NCBI RefSeq assembly: GCF_042945595.1
Contig: NZ_CP168493.1
Coordinates: 682,001 to 746,000 of the forward strand
Source of the DNA: Psychrobacillus sp042945595
GTDB lineage: Bacteria > Bacillota > Bacilli > Bacillales_A > Planococcaceae
Reading direction: 5' to 3'
DNA: 64,000 nucleotides
The notes beneath the pieces were generated by a model. It had not been told where the DNA came from, searched no databases, and saw only the letters and a list, made by a program, of their open reading frames with translations. How positions within the stretch are numbered: the stretch's first letter is position 1; each line of letters begins with the position of its first letter. Positions 23,800 to 33,607 of this stretch are shown piece by piece. The translations under genes were made by a program, and so were the position numbers.

Positions 23800-24792
23800 A
23801 TGTTTGCGAAGGATATAGGAATCGACTTAGGTACTGCGAACGTATTAATTCATGTAAAAGGTAAAGGGATTGTTTTAAATGAACCATCCGTTGTTGCGAT
23901 AGATAAAAATACCAATAGGGTGCTAGCTGTAGGTGAGGAAGCACGACAAATGGTTGGTAGGACGCCAGGTAATATTGTGGCAATTCGACCCCTAAAAGAT
24001 GGAGTAATTGCAGATTTCGATGTAACGGAAGCAATGCTTAAACACTTTATTAATAAATTAAACGTAAAAGGATTTTTATCCAAACCTCGAATATTAATAT
24101 GCTGTCCTACGAATATTACAAGTGTGGAACAAAAAGCAATAAGAGAAGCAGCGGAAAAATCGGGCGGTAAAAAAGTGTATTTGGAAGAGGAACCAAAAGT
24201 TGCAGCAATCGGCGCTGGAATGGATATTTTTCAACCAAGCGGTAATATGGTTGTCGATATCGGAGGAGGTACTACAGATGTAGCTGTCCTTTCTATGGGA
24301 GATATCGTTACTTCTGAATCTATTAAAATTGCAGGAGATGTTTTTGATAATGACATCCTTCAATATATTAAAAGAGAGTACAAGCTTTTAATTGGCGAAC
24401 GAACTGCTGAAAATATTAAAATTGAAATTGGAACTGTATTTCCAAATAGTCGACATGAAGAGATGGATATTCGTGGTCGCGATATGGTTACAGGTCTTCC
24501 TAGAACCATTACGATACTTTCGAAAGAAATTGAAAAAGCTTTGCGTGAATCAGTATCTGTTATTGTACAAGCCGCAAAAAATGTTTTAGAAAAAACACCG
24601 CCAGAATTATCTGCTGATATTATTGACCGCGGAGTTATAATCACTGGTGGTGGTGCACTTTTACATGGGATGGATCAACTTCTTGTGGAAGAATTGAAAG
24701 TACCGGTATTTGTAGCGGAGAACCCAATGGACTGTGTCGCAATTGGAACAGGAATAATGTTAGATAATATTGATAAAATCTCCAGAAGATAA
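23800..24792 (+). CDS. mbl: MreB-like cell-shape protein Mbl
   Basis: An actin-like filament protein that directs the elongation machinery along the membrane. The 330-residue product has the phosphate-1 loop DIGIDLGTANVLIHVKGKG, the ATP-binding DIGGGTTDVAVLS (about 159-171) and the adenosine motif GVIITGGGALLHG. MFAKDIGIDLGTANVLI is near-identical to the B. subtilis Mbl start. ATG 23800 is chosen over TTG 23773, whose frame reads through the GAAGGAG ribosome binding site. The neighbours spoIIID, flhO and flhP also identify Mbl rather than MreB. Confidence 0.95.
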   Translation: MFAKDIGIDLGTANVLIHVKGKGIVLNEPSVVAIDKNTNRVLAVGEEARQMVGRTPGNIVAIRPLKDGVIADFDVTEAMLKHFINKLNVKGFLSKPRILICCPTNITSVEQKAIREAAEKSGGKKVYLEEEPKVAAIGAGMDIFQPSGNMVVDIGGGTTDVAVLSMGDIVTSESIKIAGDVFDNDILQYIKREYKLLIGERTAENIKIEIGTVFPNSRHEEMDIRGRDMVTGLPRTITILSKEIEKALRESVSVIVQAAKNVLEKTPPELSADIIDRGVIITGGGALLHGMDQLLVEELKVPVFVAENPMDCVAIGTGIMLDNIDKISRR

Positions 24793-24874
24793 ATAGAAAA
24801 GTAATGAAAAAGTTCTTCTGCTACTAGCTTGCGCAGAAGCACAGCCAAAATGACAAGAGAATGGAGGTTTCTTT

Positions 24875-25714
24875 ATGTTTCGTGGATTTCATACAGTTGC
24901 ATCCGGCATGATTGCACAGCAGCGTAGAACGGAATTACTGACAAATAATATGGCAAATGCCAATACGCCTGGTTATAAAGCAGATCAGTCGGTGATTAGA
25001 TCATTTCCAGAAATGTTTTTATCCAAACTTGGACCATCTAATATTCCGACTGAAACGCCTATCAAAGGAAAATATGCAACAGGCGTGGGAGCACTCGGAA
25101 CGGGTGTTTACATGCAAGAAACAATTGCTTTATTGGAGCAAGGACAGCTTCAAGAAACCGAACTAAATACAGATATTGCATTAATCGATGGTGAATTACC
25201 GAAAGACGCACAAACTGGGCAAACAGGTGCTGTATTTTATCGCTTACAACATCCAGTTGAAGGGGAAGCATATACTCGTAATGGGAGCTTCACATTGGAT
25301 CCTGGAGGCTTTTTAACGAATGCGCAAGGGTTATTCGTCCTTGATGCAAACGGACAGCGTATACAGCTTCAAAATGATGATTTTCGAGTAGCAAGTGATG
25401 GTCAAATTTATGTAAATGATCAAGCGGTTGCACAAATAGGGGTTTCATTTGCAGCAAAGCCTGAAGCATTGATGAAACAGGATAATGGATTATTTAGAAC
25501 TGCAGACGGCGCAAATTTGCCTTCCGCCTATAATTCAGCAAACGTTCGTTTTTCGATGCAACAAGGTTTTATCGAGCGTTCGAATGTCGATTCTGCGAGA
25601 ACCATGACGGATCTACTTACGGCGTACAGAGCTTTTGAAGCAAATCAAAAAATTCTGCAAGCATACGACCAAAGCATGCAAAAAGCGGTAAACGAAGTAG
25701 GACGTGTAAACTAA
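24875..25714 (+). CDS. flhO: Flagellar basal-body rod/hook protein FlhO
   Basis: An FlgF/FlgG-type rod component of 279 residues. The N-terminal rod motif is MFRGFHTVASGMIAQQRRTE followed by TNNMANANTPGYKAD. The C-terminal helix (MTDLLTAYRAFEANQKILQAYDQ) pairs with it in the axial D0 core. It is followed 21 nt later by flhP and preceded by mbl, the B. subtilis arrangement. RBS ATGGAGGT. Confidence 0.93.
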   Translation: MFRGFHTVASGMIAQQRRTELLTNNMANANTPGYKADQSVIRSFPEMFLSKLGPSNIPTETPIKGKYATGVGALGTGVYMQETIALLEQGQLQETELNTDIALIDGELPKDAQTGQTGAVFYRLQHPVEGEAYTRNGSFTLDPGGFLTNAQGLFVLDANGQRIQLQNDDFRVASDGQIYVNDQAVAQIGVSFAAKPEALMKQDNGLFRTADGANLPSAYNSANVRFSMQQGFIERSNVDSARTMTDLLTAYRAFEANQKILQAYDQSMQKAVNEVGRVN

Positions 25715-25735
25715 CGATGAAAAGAGGCTTCTGGA

Positions 25736-26575
25736 ATGTTACGTACAATGATTACAGCTACTAATACAATGACACAGCTTCAGAGTCAGTTAGATATAAT
25801 CGGGAATAATCTGGCGAACTCTAATACGCATGGCTATAAAGCGAAGGATGTAAAATTTCAAGAGCTACTTTATCAACAATTTAATAATGACAAGTTGGAT
25901 AAAGTAGCGCGTCAATCTCCTACAGGTATTCGTTATGGAGTCGGAGCATCACTAGCGCAAACAACGATGAACTGGAAACAGGGAAGCTTGCAATCTACCG
26001 GGCGAGATTTAGATTTTGCTTTCCAAGAACCGAAACAATATTTTAATGTTTTAATGCCAGATGGTGAAAATGGACAACAAACAGCATATACTCGTCAAGG
26101 TGCTTTTTATGTTTCACCTATAGAAAATGGTAGCTTAATGCTTGTAACTGGCGATGGCTATCCAGTTGCAGATTCTGCAGGACAAGCAATAACTATTCCA
26201 GATAACGTTTCAAGCTTTTCTGTCAATGAAACGGGCATATTAACTGCTACGTACCCGGATGGTTCCACTGTCAAAAAAGAATTAGCGGTTTCCGTTTTAC
26301 AAAAGCCTCAGCTAATGGAGCACCTATCCGAGACGTATATTAAGTTGCCAACTAATTTGGCGGAGTTAGGTGTAAATGCACAAGACGTTATAACGAACCT
26401 TCAAGGTGCTAATCGTGGTGACATCTCCGTTGCAAACCAACAATTAGAAATGTCTAACGTGGATATATCAAAAGAGATGACCGAGTTAATGACGGCACAG
26501 CGTTCGTATCAGTTTAATGCAAGATCGATAACAATAGCAGACCAAATGATGGGTCTGATTAATGGAATTAGATAA
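25736..26575 (+). CDS. flhP: Flagellar basal-body rod/hook protein FlhP
   Basis: A paralogue of the upstream gene, 279 residues. The N-terminal motif is MLRTMITATNTMTQLQSQLDIIGNNLANSNTHGYKA and the C-terminus is MTELMTAQRSYQFNARSITIADQMM, both forming the D0 axial coiled coil of distal rod proteins. In B. subtilis FlhP gates the switch from rod to hook secretion. Probably cotranscribed with flhO. Confidence 0.93.
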   Translation: MLRTMITATNTMTQLQSQLDIIGNNLANSNTHGYKAKDVKFQELLYQQFNNDKLDKVARQSPTGIRYGVGASLAQTTMNWKQGSLQSTGRDLDFAFQEPKQYFNVLMPDGENGQQTAYTRQGAFYVSPIENGSLMLVTGDGYPVADSAGQAITIPDNVSSFSVNETGILTATYPDGSTVKKELAVSVLQKPQLMEHLSETYIKLPTNLAELGVNAQDVITNLQGANRGDISVANQQLEMSNVDISKEMTELMTAQRSYQFNARSITIADQMMGLINGIR

Positions 26576-26599
26576 TCTTCCTAGTAAGGAGTTAAGTGT

Positions 26600-26860
26600 A
26601 TGACAGAAGAAATAAAAATTTCTGGCAGACGACAACGAAAATTGGAACATGCAAAAAAAGCTGAATCGAAAAGAACCTATTGGGTGCAAATTCGTATGTT
26701 CCCTATTTGGCTGCGTATACTAATAATCATCGCACTTTTTTTTGGTGCAGCAGCTGCTGGGTTAATGGTTGGATACGGTGTAATAGGCAGTGGAACTACA
26801 AAAGATGCACTAAAATGGGAGACATATCAGCATATATTAGATATTAAAGACGGTAAATAG
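26600..26860 (+). CDS. EpuA-type small membrane protein
   Basis: 86 residues: a basic cytoplasmic N-terminus (GRRQRKLEHAKKAESKR), one membrane helix (about 38-62) and the tail GYGVIGSGTTKDALKWETYQHILDI. This is the pattern of the EpuA family, often annotated as a short RNA polymerase beta-type protein though it is not a polymerase subunit. Function unknown. It lies between flhP and fabZ. Confidence 0.7.
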   Translation: MTEEIKISGRRQRKLEHAKKAESKRTYWVQIRMFPIWLRILIIIALFFGAAAAGLMVGYGVIGSGTTKDALKWETYQHILDIKDGK

Positions 26861-26881
26861 GTGAATATTGGAGGGAAGACC

Positions 26882-27322
26882 ATGTTAACAACAGAACAAG
26901 TTCAAGCACTTTTACCTCATCGTTATCCATTCTTAATGATAGATCGAATTCTAGAAGTGGAAGAAGGAAAACGAGCAGTAGGTTTAAAAAATGTTACCAT
27001 CAATGAAGAATTTTTTAATGGGCATTTCCCAGGATATCCAGTAATGCCGGGAGTTTTAATAGTAGAAGCTTTAGCACAAGTTGGAGCAGTAGCCGTTCTT
27101 CAAATACCTGGAAATAAAGGAAGACTTGCTTTCTTTACAGGTATCGACAATTGCCGATTTAAACGCCAAGTCAAACCAGGCGATCAATTAAAACTAGAAG
27201 TAGAACTTACCAAATTACGTGGTGCAATGGGCAAGGGACATGGTATTGCTACGGTAGACGGCGAACTTGTTTGTGAAGCGGACATCCTTTTCGCGTTAGG
27301 TCCCGTTGTAGAACAAGAATAA
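26882..27322 (+). CDS. fabZ: (3R)-hydroxyacyl-ACP dehydratase
   Basis: Dehydrates 3-hydroxyacyl-ACP in type II fatty acid synthesis. The 146-residue hot-dog fold has LLPHRYPFLMIDR (about 9-21) and the active-site helix NGHFPGYPVMPGVLIVEALAQ with catalytic His and Glu. ATG 26882 is preferred over the upstream in-frame ATG at 26861, which is GTG-like in context; TTGGAGGGAAG precedes 26882. Confidence 0.95.
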   Translation: MLTTEQVQALLPHRYPFLMIDRILEVEEGKRAVGLKNVTINEEFFNGHFPGYPVMPGVLIVEALAQVGAVAVLQIPGNKGRLAFFTGIDNCRFKRQVKPGDQLKLEVELTKLRGAMGKGHGIATVDGELVCEADILFALGPVVEQE

Positions 27323-27480
27323 CAATAGTATTCCTCCGTAAGCTCGAAGATATTCTACTTTCCTTTTTCAATTGAAAAAAAAAGGCATAATTGCCTTAGG
27401 ATATTTCTTTCCTTTCCTGGACAACCTATCGTAAGTCACATACGTGTGATGAAGATATCCAAGAAAGGAGGAATTTTTTT

Positions 27481-27828
27481 ATGTGGAAAAAAGCCGTTCC
27501 TGCAGTGGCAATGTGTTCTCTTTTATTAGTCGGATGTAATACTAACAAAACAGTTCCTACCAAAAATGAAACACCAATGCAAGACGTTCGTGAGGGTGTA
27601 GACCGAGTCAATCCAAACCTAACTACGCCAGAAGTGAATACACCATCTCCTAGAACTTACAATAAAGGAATGAATGGTACAAATGGTATGAATGGAACGA
27701 ATGGCGTTAATGGTAACAATGGTGTAAATAATGTGGGACCAAATGTTGTTCCGGACGGCAACGTGATAAATGAAACTGTTCCTAACACAGAAGTTATTAA
27801 AGAAGATGTGAAAGTGAAAACAAAATAA
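27481..27828 (+). CDS. Asn/Gly-rich lipoprotein
   Basis: 115 residues with a lipoprotein signal peptide ending in the lipobox LLVGC (Cys19). The mature part is polar and disordered, with a short repeat GTNGMNGTNGVNGNNGVNN (about 63-81). I recognise no family. AAGAAAGGAGGAAT gives a strong ribosome binding site, and a bidirectional terminator follows. Probably a surface-anchored protein; function unknown. Confidence 0.7.
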   Translation: MWKKAVPAVAMCSLLLVGCNTNKTVPTKNETPMQDVREGVDRVNPNLTTPEVNTPSPRTYNKGMNGTNGMNGTNGVNGNNGVNNVGPNVVPDGNVINETVPNTEVIKEDVKVKTK

Positions 27829-27846
27829 CAATTAGTAAATCTAATG

Positions 27847-27888
27847 AAAAGGCTGACTCAATTAAAAAATTTTGAGTCAGCCTTTTTT
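27847..27888. terminator. Bidirectional terminator
   Basis: AAAAGGCTGACTCAA / TTGAGTCAGCCTTTT, a 15-bp perfect stem with A-run and T-run, between the convergent lipoprotein and ywpF genes. Confidence 0.93.
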
Positions 27889-28318
27889 AATTTTGATCTT
27901 TTTTTAAGGAAGGTCTAATTTTCATGTCATGTTCAAATTTTGCCAAGAGTTCTTCCCCACTAAAACCATCCTCTATTAATTCAGAAAGTAATGACTCTGC
28001 GTATTTTCTTCTTACTCGTTTTAAAGTTCCTTTTAGTAAGACAGAAATATGCTGACCAATTTCCTTCACTGAGTAAGTTACTACCTCAAAATGAGCAGGT
28101 TCATTTTCAGGATAAGAAATAACAACTTTTGCAATGATTATTTCATTCGAGGTCTGGAAACCTTTAAAAAGTGCCTCGTATTTTTTATCCACAAAAAGCT
28201 CCAATATCCAGGATCGACTTATATTCTCTTGATTGATCACAATGCCATCTTCAATTGAAATAGGATAAATCTCTTGATCACGAATAATATCAACCGACAT
28301 CATCTTAAATGTTTTCAT
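27887..28318 (-). CDS. ywpF: YwpF-like protein
   Basis: A 143-residue soluble protein beginning MKTFKMMSVDIIRDQE. Length and location between fabZ and ssbB fit YwpF of B. subtilis. No catalytic motif is visible and the function is unknown. It is transcribed against its neighbours and ends in the shared terminator at 27847-27888. Confidence 0.65.
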   Translation of the reverse strand: MKTFKMMSVDIIRDQEIYPISIEDGIVINQENISRSWILELFVDKKYEALFKGFQTSNEIIIAKVVISYPENEPAHFEVVTYSVKEIGQHISVLLKGTLKRVRRKYAESLLSELIEDGFSGEELLAKFEHDMKIRPSLKKDQN

Positions 28319-28493
28319 CTACATTCTCCTTCAGAAGGATTTCATTAAATTTATTATAACATAAGAAGAAATTAGGCAGTGTCGATTCATAGGGAGGAAG
28401 TAGCAAGTTAATTTTTTTTGAAAAATACCAAATTTCCATTTTTGATATTGCAAAAAGCTGAATGTACAGGGTTTGCTAAAAATTGCGAGGCAA

Positions 28494-28572
28494 ACAACTT
28501 CATTTTCATGAATAAAAAGCGTTTAAAATCACTTTTTCGACTTTTGCTAACAATTTCGAATACCATTATGAT
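28494..28572 (+). promoter_or_regulatory. ComK box and sigma-A promoter of ssbB
   Basis: Two AT-boxes, ACAA-N5-TTTT (28494-28506) and AAAA-N5-TTTT (28525-28537), are separated by exactly 18 bp, one of the three spacings accepted by ComK. A promoter follows immediately: TTGCTA (28544-28549), 17 bp, TATGAT (28567-28572). This arrangement matches competence control of ssbB in B. subtilis. Confidence 0.65.
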
Positions 28573-28602
28573 GGTTGTAATCAAAGAAAAGGAGGTGAAA
28601 CG

Positions 28603-28998
28603 GTGAACACAGTTTCATTAATCGGACGAATGACAAAAGCTCCACAACTCAAATATTTAACGGAGGGAAGATTACAAACCAGTTTTGTAATCGCCGTAAG
28701 TAAAGGATACAAAACGGATGAAGCGGACTTTGTGCTATGCACGATTTGGGGAAAGCTCGCAGAAACAACTGTAAAGTATTGTGGGAAAGGCTCACTTGTC
28801 GGGATTACAGGTAGGCTAAATACGAGGTCATATGAGAAAGGAGAGGGAACGCGAGTATTCGTAACAGAAGTAGTTGTGGAGGACATCCGATTTTTAGTTA
28901 CAAAGAAACGAGACGACCATGAAGACAATCAAGAACAGAAGAAAGTAGAAGCAGACTTCGAATTTCCAACATCACAATCAAATCAACTTCCAGTATAA
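28603..28998 (+). CDS. ssbB: Single-stranded DNA-binding protein, competence type
   Basis: A 131-residue OB-fold SSB (MNTVSLIGRMTKAPQLKY..., FVIAVSKGY, LCTIWGKLAE, GSLVGITGRLNTRSY). The tail is short and lacks the acidic DDDIPF-type end of replicative SsbA, as in SsbB, which coats incoming transforming DNA. Start GTG 28603 with AAAGGAGGTG. The ComK box upstream supports the competence role. Confidence 0.88.
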   Translation: MNTVSLIGRMTKAPQLKYLTEGRLQTSFVIAVSKGYKTDEADFVLCTIWGKLAETTVKYCGKGSLVGITGRLNTRSYEKGEGTRVFVTEVVVEDIRFLVTKKRDDHEDNQEQKKVEADFEFPTSQSNQLPV

Positions 28999-29039
28999 AT
29001 ACTTAGCAGACCGCAATAAAACCGCTGATTTACAAGAGA

Positions 29040-29073
29040 AAAAACCTGACCGAAGAAGCGCGGTCAGGTTTTT
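29040..29073. terminator. Bidirectional terminator ssbB/ywqA
   Basis: AAAAACCTGACCG / CGGTCAGGTTTTT with a 7-nt loop, between convergent genes. Confidence 0.9.
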
Positions 29074-29126
29074 AAATAGTAAAAACTTAGCAATATATGC
29101 ATATTCGAGAGCACCTATCGACCAAC

Positions 29127-31838
29127 TTAAATCGACAATGTCAATAAATCCTTCAAATCGGCATCGGACATTTCAGTAATCCATTGACTGGAGTGTATTA
29201 ATTCTTCAGACAACGCTTGTTTTTCGATGAGCAGCTTATCTATTTTTTCTTCAATTGTACCAATCGTTATAAATTTATGCACATGCACAAAGTTGGTTTG
29301 CCCGATTCGATAAGCGCGATCCGTTGCTTGATTTTCAACGGCAGGATTCCACCAACGATCGGCGTGCAACACATGACTTGCTGCTGTTAAATTTAACCCT
29401 GTTCCACCAGCTTTCAATGATAAAAGAAAGACAGGAAACTCCTTTGCTTGAAAGGCTTCGACTAAATGATCGCGCTGGTTCTTCGGCATACTGCCGGTTA
29501 GAAACGGAGCATCGATTTCATATAACTCTGTTAAACAATGCTGCAACAAGTGACCCATCCCAATATATTGTGTAAAGATGAGACATTGCTCGCCTCGCGC
29601 TGCAATTTCTCCAGCAAGTGTAACAATACGGGCAAGTTTCTCGGAACGCTCCATCATATCATCTGCATCATCAAATGGTTCCTTCAAGTAGAGAGCAGGG
29701 TGATTACAAAGCTGTTTTAACTTACTAAGCATTTTCAAAATTAGCCCTTTTTTCTCAAATCCTGATAGTGTGTCGAGTTTACTAACTGTTTCTTGGATAA
29801 GCGATTCATACAAGGCAGCTTGCTCGGTTGTTAAGGCACAGTATTCTCGTTGCTCCAACTTTTCAGGAAGGTTAAGAAGTAATTCTGGATCTTGTTTCGT
29901 TCTTCTTAACAAGAAAGGCTGAATTTTCACACGTAGTTTATGTTTGGTAGTATCAGAATCATCTCGTTCAATCGGTACAATATAATTTTCTTGAAACTTG
30001 CGAAATGATCCTAAATATCCTTTATGGATAAAATCAAAAATGGACCATAATTCAGATAATCTATTTTCAACTGGTGTACCAGTCAACGCGATATGATGGG
30101 CGCCTGTTAATTTGCGGATGGCGCGTGACTGTTTCGTATGCATATTTTTAATATTTTGTGCTTCATCCAATGTGATACTGGACCAAACAATCGCTTGCAG
30201 AGATTCAATATCTTGCATCGCAGTGCCAAAAGTAGTAATGACAATGTCGGCAGTTTGATCGATTTCTTTCGTACGAGCAGTCCCATAATGCGTTTGAACA
30301 TTTAAAGAGGGAGCAAATTTTGCCAACTCTTTTTGCCAGTTTCCAAGTACGGAAGTGGGACAAATGATCAAAGAAGGAGCGGGTTGCTCTTGTTTCTCAT
30401 GTACATGCAATAAATAGGAAATCAATTGGATCGTTTTTCCAAGTCCCATATCATCAGCTAAGCAAGCACCAAACTGTTCATTTCGCATGAATACGAGCCA
30501 TTCGAGTCCAAGTTGTTGATATGGTCGAAGTGAAGTCAATAAATTCGGAGAAACTTGGACTTCTGGGAATCCTTTTTTCTCTGATAACTGCTCCATCAGC
30601 GATTGCAGTGATTTCTGTAACTCAAATTGAAATAAAGGATCTTCATTTGACTGATCGTCATCGTCTAAAACAAGTGCAATTTCTTCGGGAATTTCTCGGA
30701 ATAAAAGCTCTTTTACCGTCCAATTTTCATCTTCTGATTTCTTCATTAATTCCCGAATTTCGTGCAACCATGCAGCATCTATACGGAACCATTCATTTCC
30801 AGCTTGAATATAGGAACGGTTTTCATTGACAAGTTGTTGGAAATCTTCCGAAGAAATCTCTTGACCATTCAATGAAAAACTCCAGTCAAACTTCAAGATT
30901 TCATTGAGACCTGCAGCGGTTTTATACGTATTCGCAGTTTTGGCAATCGTTTTGACGCGCATCTTCGTTTCTTTTACAGCCTTTAACCAAGTAGGAAGAA
31001 CAATTTCGAATCCAAGTGCTTGTAGTTTCACAAGGTCATCTCGAAGAAAGATTCGAACCTCTTCATCCGACAATGTAGCGGAAAAGAAAGTTTCGGTATT
31101 TAGTTGATCAATCGAAGAAATGAGCGAGAATATTTTCGTTTGCGTTTCCTTAATATAAGCACTAAATTCAACCCATTTGTCCGGCAATGCATCCTTAATT
31201 GGTGAAGTTTTTTTCCGAAAAGCGGGGGTCCAGTAAACACTGCTTTTCTTCCCGCGAACAACCGTTTCTAATAGCCAAGTATCGTCAAGTGCTTCTGGTT
31301 CAGAAAGTCTTAAGCCGACCAATAAATTCGGATGAGTGGCTTGAGACTTAATAGGCCATCCACCTTGTTCGAAAAAAGGAACAAGTGAAGGAACATCTTC
31401 CATCGTTAATCCTGCTTGATAGAGCTTTTGTTTGACAGCATTCGCTAAAAGAACTTTCCCATTTTCATTAATAGACGCAGTTGTTTCAATAGTATCCCCA
31501 TCCAATTTTAACTGGCTCCATAAATCTGGAGTCAACCAAATGCTTGCTGCTTGTCTAAATGTTTGAAGCCAACTTTCAGAATCCGTGTTTGCTCCTTTGA
31601 ATAAAATAAAAGGATGTGATTTGCCAGAGAATAACTCCATTATTTCGACAGGAGTGGCAATTAGTGCATTTTCTTCGATTTGTGCGAGCAAACCGAAGAA
31701 ACTTTCTCGATGATTAATATACAAGGAAGGCACCCATTGTTCGGCAGGTGTTCCTATGCATATTAGGCGAAAATTTCCGCTTTCCGTAACGTTCACATTT
31801 AATGGTAGTTCTTTATTAATAGACAAAGGTTGAGTCAT
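29127..31838 (-). CDS. ywqA: SNF2-family helicase (YwqA-like)
   Basis: A 903-residue Swi2/Snf2 ATPase. An N-terminal SNF2-associated region (to about 420) precedes the motor: motif I ADDMGLGKTIQL, motif II TLDEAQNIKN, motif III LTGTPVENRLSELWSIFDF, then the C-terminal lobe with FTQYIGMGH, LLSLKAGGTGLNLTAASHV and motif VI QATDRAYRIGQ. Such enzymes translocate on DNA; the cellular role of YwqA is not settled. The start overlaps the ywqB stop (ATGA), so it is coupled to the SWIM protein. Confidence 0.93.
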   Translation of the reverse strand: MTQPLSINKELPLNVNVTESGNFRLICIGTPAEQWVPSLYINHRESFFGLLAQIEENALIATPVEIMELFSGKSHPFILFKGANTDSESWLQTFRQAASIWLTPDLWSQLKLDGDTIETTASINENGKVLLANAVKQKLYQAGLTMEDVPSLVPFFEQGGWPIKSQATHPNLLVGLRLSEPEALDDTWLLETVVRGKKSSVYWTPAFRKKTSPIKDALPDKWVEFSAYIKETQTKIFSLISSIDQLNTETFFSATLSDEEVRIFLRDDLVKLQALGFEIVLPTWLKAVKETKMRVKTIAKTANTYKTAAGLNEILKFDWSFSLNGQEISSEDFQQLVNENRSYIQAGNEWFRIDAAWLHEIRELMKKSEDENWTVKELLFREIPEEIALVLDDDDQSNEDPLFQFELQKSLQSLMEQLSEKKGFPEVQVSPNLLTSLRPYQQLGLEWLVFMRNEQFGACLADDMGLGKTIQLISYLLHVHEKQEQPAPSLIICPTSVLGNWQKELAKFAPSLNVQTHYGTARTKEIDQTADIVITTFGTAMQDIESLQAIVWSSITLDEAQNIKNMHTKQSRAIRKLTGAHHIALTGTPVENRLSELWSIFDFIHKGYLGSFRKFQENYIVPIERDDSDTTKHKLRVKIQPFLLRRTKQDPELLLNLPEKLEQREYCALTTEQAALYESLIQETVSKLDTLSGFEKKGLILKMLSKLKQLCNHPALYLKEPFDDADDMMERSEKLARIVTLAGEIAARGEQCLIFTQYIGMGHLLQHCLTELYEIDAPFLTGSMPKNQRDHLVEAFQAKEFPVFLLSLKAGGTGLNLTAASHVLHADRWWNPAVENQATDRAYRIGQTNFVHVHKFITIGTIEEKIDKLLIEKQALSEELIHSSQWITEMSDADLKDLLTLSI

Positions 31839-33415
31839 AATGGCAAGTTTCCTTTCTCTATTTCTTGTTGTAATGCACGCAGACGGCGATATTTTTCACG
31901 AATCGTCTCCACATATTCATTCCAAAAATCCGTATCATTCGTTTTTTTGGCTACTTGTTTCATTTTCTTCCAAATGCGAATAGCTTGCTTGTAACTATAA
32001 CGATTTTTTTCCAAAATGAAGCGCATGGCGTAGTGGTGGTAAAGTGGCAATAATACTTCTGGAGCTTCTTCTTTGACAATAGAAAGGCCACATGCTTCTG
32101 CGTATTCTATTGAAGAATTTGCTGATTGATGCAGCGCCATCCAGTCATGGTAACGTTTTTCTTTTAGGAGTAAATTGGAATAAGATTGAATACCATACAA
32201 TCCAAATGACTGGTATAAATTTTCGAGTTCATTCGTTTTCAATTGAATCGAATCAAATAGTATTTCCAATCTGCGAATAAGCATTACTCTGGATGGATTT
32301 AGAACTATCTCATTTAAATAAGAAGGAACATGTGGTAATAATTTTCGAGCGAGCTCTTTTGCCAAGTCCTTGTTGGACGCTTGAAGAGCCTTTTCACACA
32401 CTTCAACCCATTCTAAAAGTTGTTCTGATTCCATAAGGTCAGCGGCTTTTAATAAATCATCTATTCTAGACAACATAATATAAAAATAGGGAAGCACCAT
32501 ATTTAAAGGAATATCGTCTTCTGTTTTTTCAAGCGTTTGTAAATAAGCAACCTCTTTTTCACGTGTTGCTTTATCCACCACAAGCGCATCCCAAAAAGAC
32601 AAATATACATGCTTCCGATAGCTGATGAAAGATTCCAGTTCAAAATAGAAGTGGCGAACGCGTTTCATCATTTCTTCATAAAACGTATCTGCAGCAAATA
32701 ATCGTGGTTTCGACGCCAGTTGTGCCAAGGTATCATCTAATTCTTCCACATATTCTTTCAGAAAATAAAGTACCCGATTGCGCATATTCGATTCCGCAAA
32801 TGGTTCCAAATAGGGCCAAACTTTCATTAAAACGACAAGATCTACATACACATCAAAAATAGGTTGCCATTCCCGTTCAAATGGCCGCGACTTTCGAATT
32901 TGTTTTTTTAAATCTTGGACCGCAAATTCTAAAAGATAAAAACTATTCGGCGGATAGTTGGAAATGAATTTTCGGAAAAAGTTATCAACGAGGATATCCC
33001 AACTCCTCGGGCTACGCTCATCTCTCAACAACGTCAACTGAGCCTGGTCAGCAGTAGACCGCCAATCGGAAATCCAAGTAGATAGCGAATCATTTTGCTG
33101 ATACAAATAAAAAATGGACGCAACAATATGACGACATGGCTTGTGCATCGGACAAGGACAGCTATAAGAATCCGTCAAAATATGATAAGTAATTTCTATA
33201 TTACTGACATCTCTTACACTAAAATCAACCCGATGCTCTTGCGGATAATAATTTGTAATCGACACAACACCATTACGCACAAAAAATGCGGAACGACGAA
33301 CAAGCTCCTCATCCTCCAATATTGCAGGATGGAACTTTTTCTGTATCGTTTGCATCGACAGATCTATATACTTTTTATAATGTGCTGCTAATTTTTGGTA
33401 AGAAGTAAGGGTCAA
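31835..33415 (-). CDS. ywqB: SWIM zinc-finger protein (YwqB-like)
   Basis: 526 residues. The SWIM motif is CPCPMHKPCRH (about residues 86-96; CxCx5-6CxH), a zinc-binding module often paired with SNF2 ATPases. The rest is mostly helical with no other recognisable domain. TTG 33415 is the likely start: GGAGAG lies 5 nt before it, whereas the upstream ATG at 33451 has no ribosome binding site. Probably acts with the downstream helicase. Confidence 0.85.
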   Translation of the reverse strand: MTLTSYQKLAAHYKKYIDLSMQTIQKKFHPAILEDEELVRRSAFFVRNGVVSITNYYPQEHRVDFSVRDVSNIEITYHILTDSYSCPCPMHKPCRHIVASIFYLYQQNDSLSTWISDWRSTADQAQLTLLRDERSPRSWDILVDNFFRKFISNYPPNSFYLLEFAVQDLKKQIRKSRPFEREWQPIFDVYVDLVVLMKVWPYLEPFAESNMRNRVLYFLKEYVEELDDTLAQLASKPRLFAADTFYEEMMKRVRHFYFELESFISYRKHVYLSFWDALVVDKATREKEVAYLQTLEKTEDDIPLNMVLPYFYIMLSRIDDLLKAADLMESEQLLEWVEVCEKALQASNKDLAKELARKLLPHVPSYLNEIVLNPSRVMLIRRLEILFDSIQLKTNELENLYQSFGLYGIQSYSNLLLKEKRYHDWMALHQSANSSIEYAEACGLSIVKEEAPEVLLPLYHHYAMRFILEKNRYSYKQAIRIWKKMKQVAKKTNDTDFWNEYVETIREKYRRLRALQQEIEKGNLPL

Positions 33416-33607
33416 ACGAATCTCTCCTATGAAAAAAGGCTTTCCTTCCATTATACGTATAACTCAGCATTATTAAAAGGCATAACCCATAAAAACATTG
33501 GAGCGGCCGCCAGATACGAGAGTGCCGCCGTCCGAAAAACAACAAAAAAAATAGCCTATGCCATAGAACTTCTGCAAAACTATCTGGCAGAAACACTAAC
33601 ATAAGCT

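Noticed and set aside
28418..28606. 62-codon open frame upstream of ssbB
   Set aside because: It covers the ComK box, the promoter and the ssbB ribosome binding site; no start signal and no recognisable protein pattern.
33395..33604. 69-codon plus-strand open frame antisense to the ywqB start
   Set aside because: The overlap with ywqB and lack of a ribosome binding site argue against it, although the last 40 residues look protein-like.
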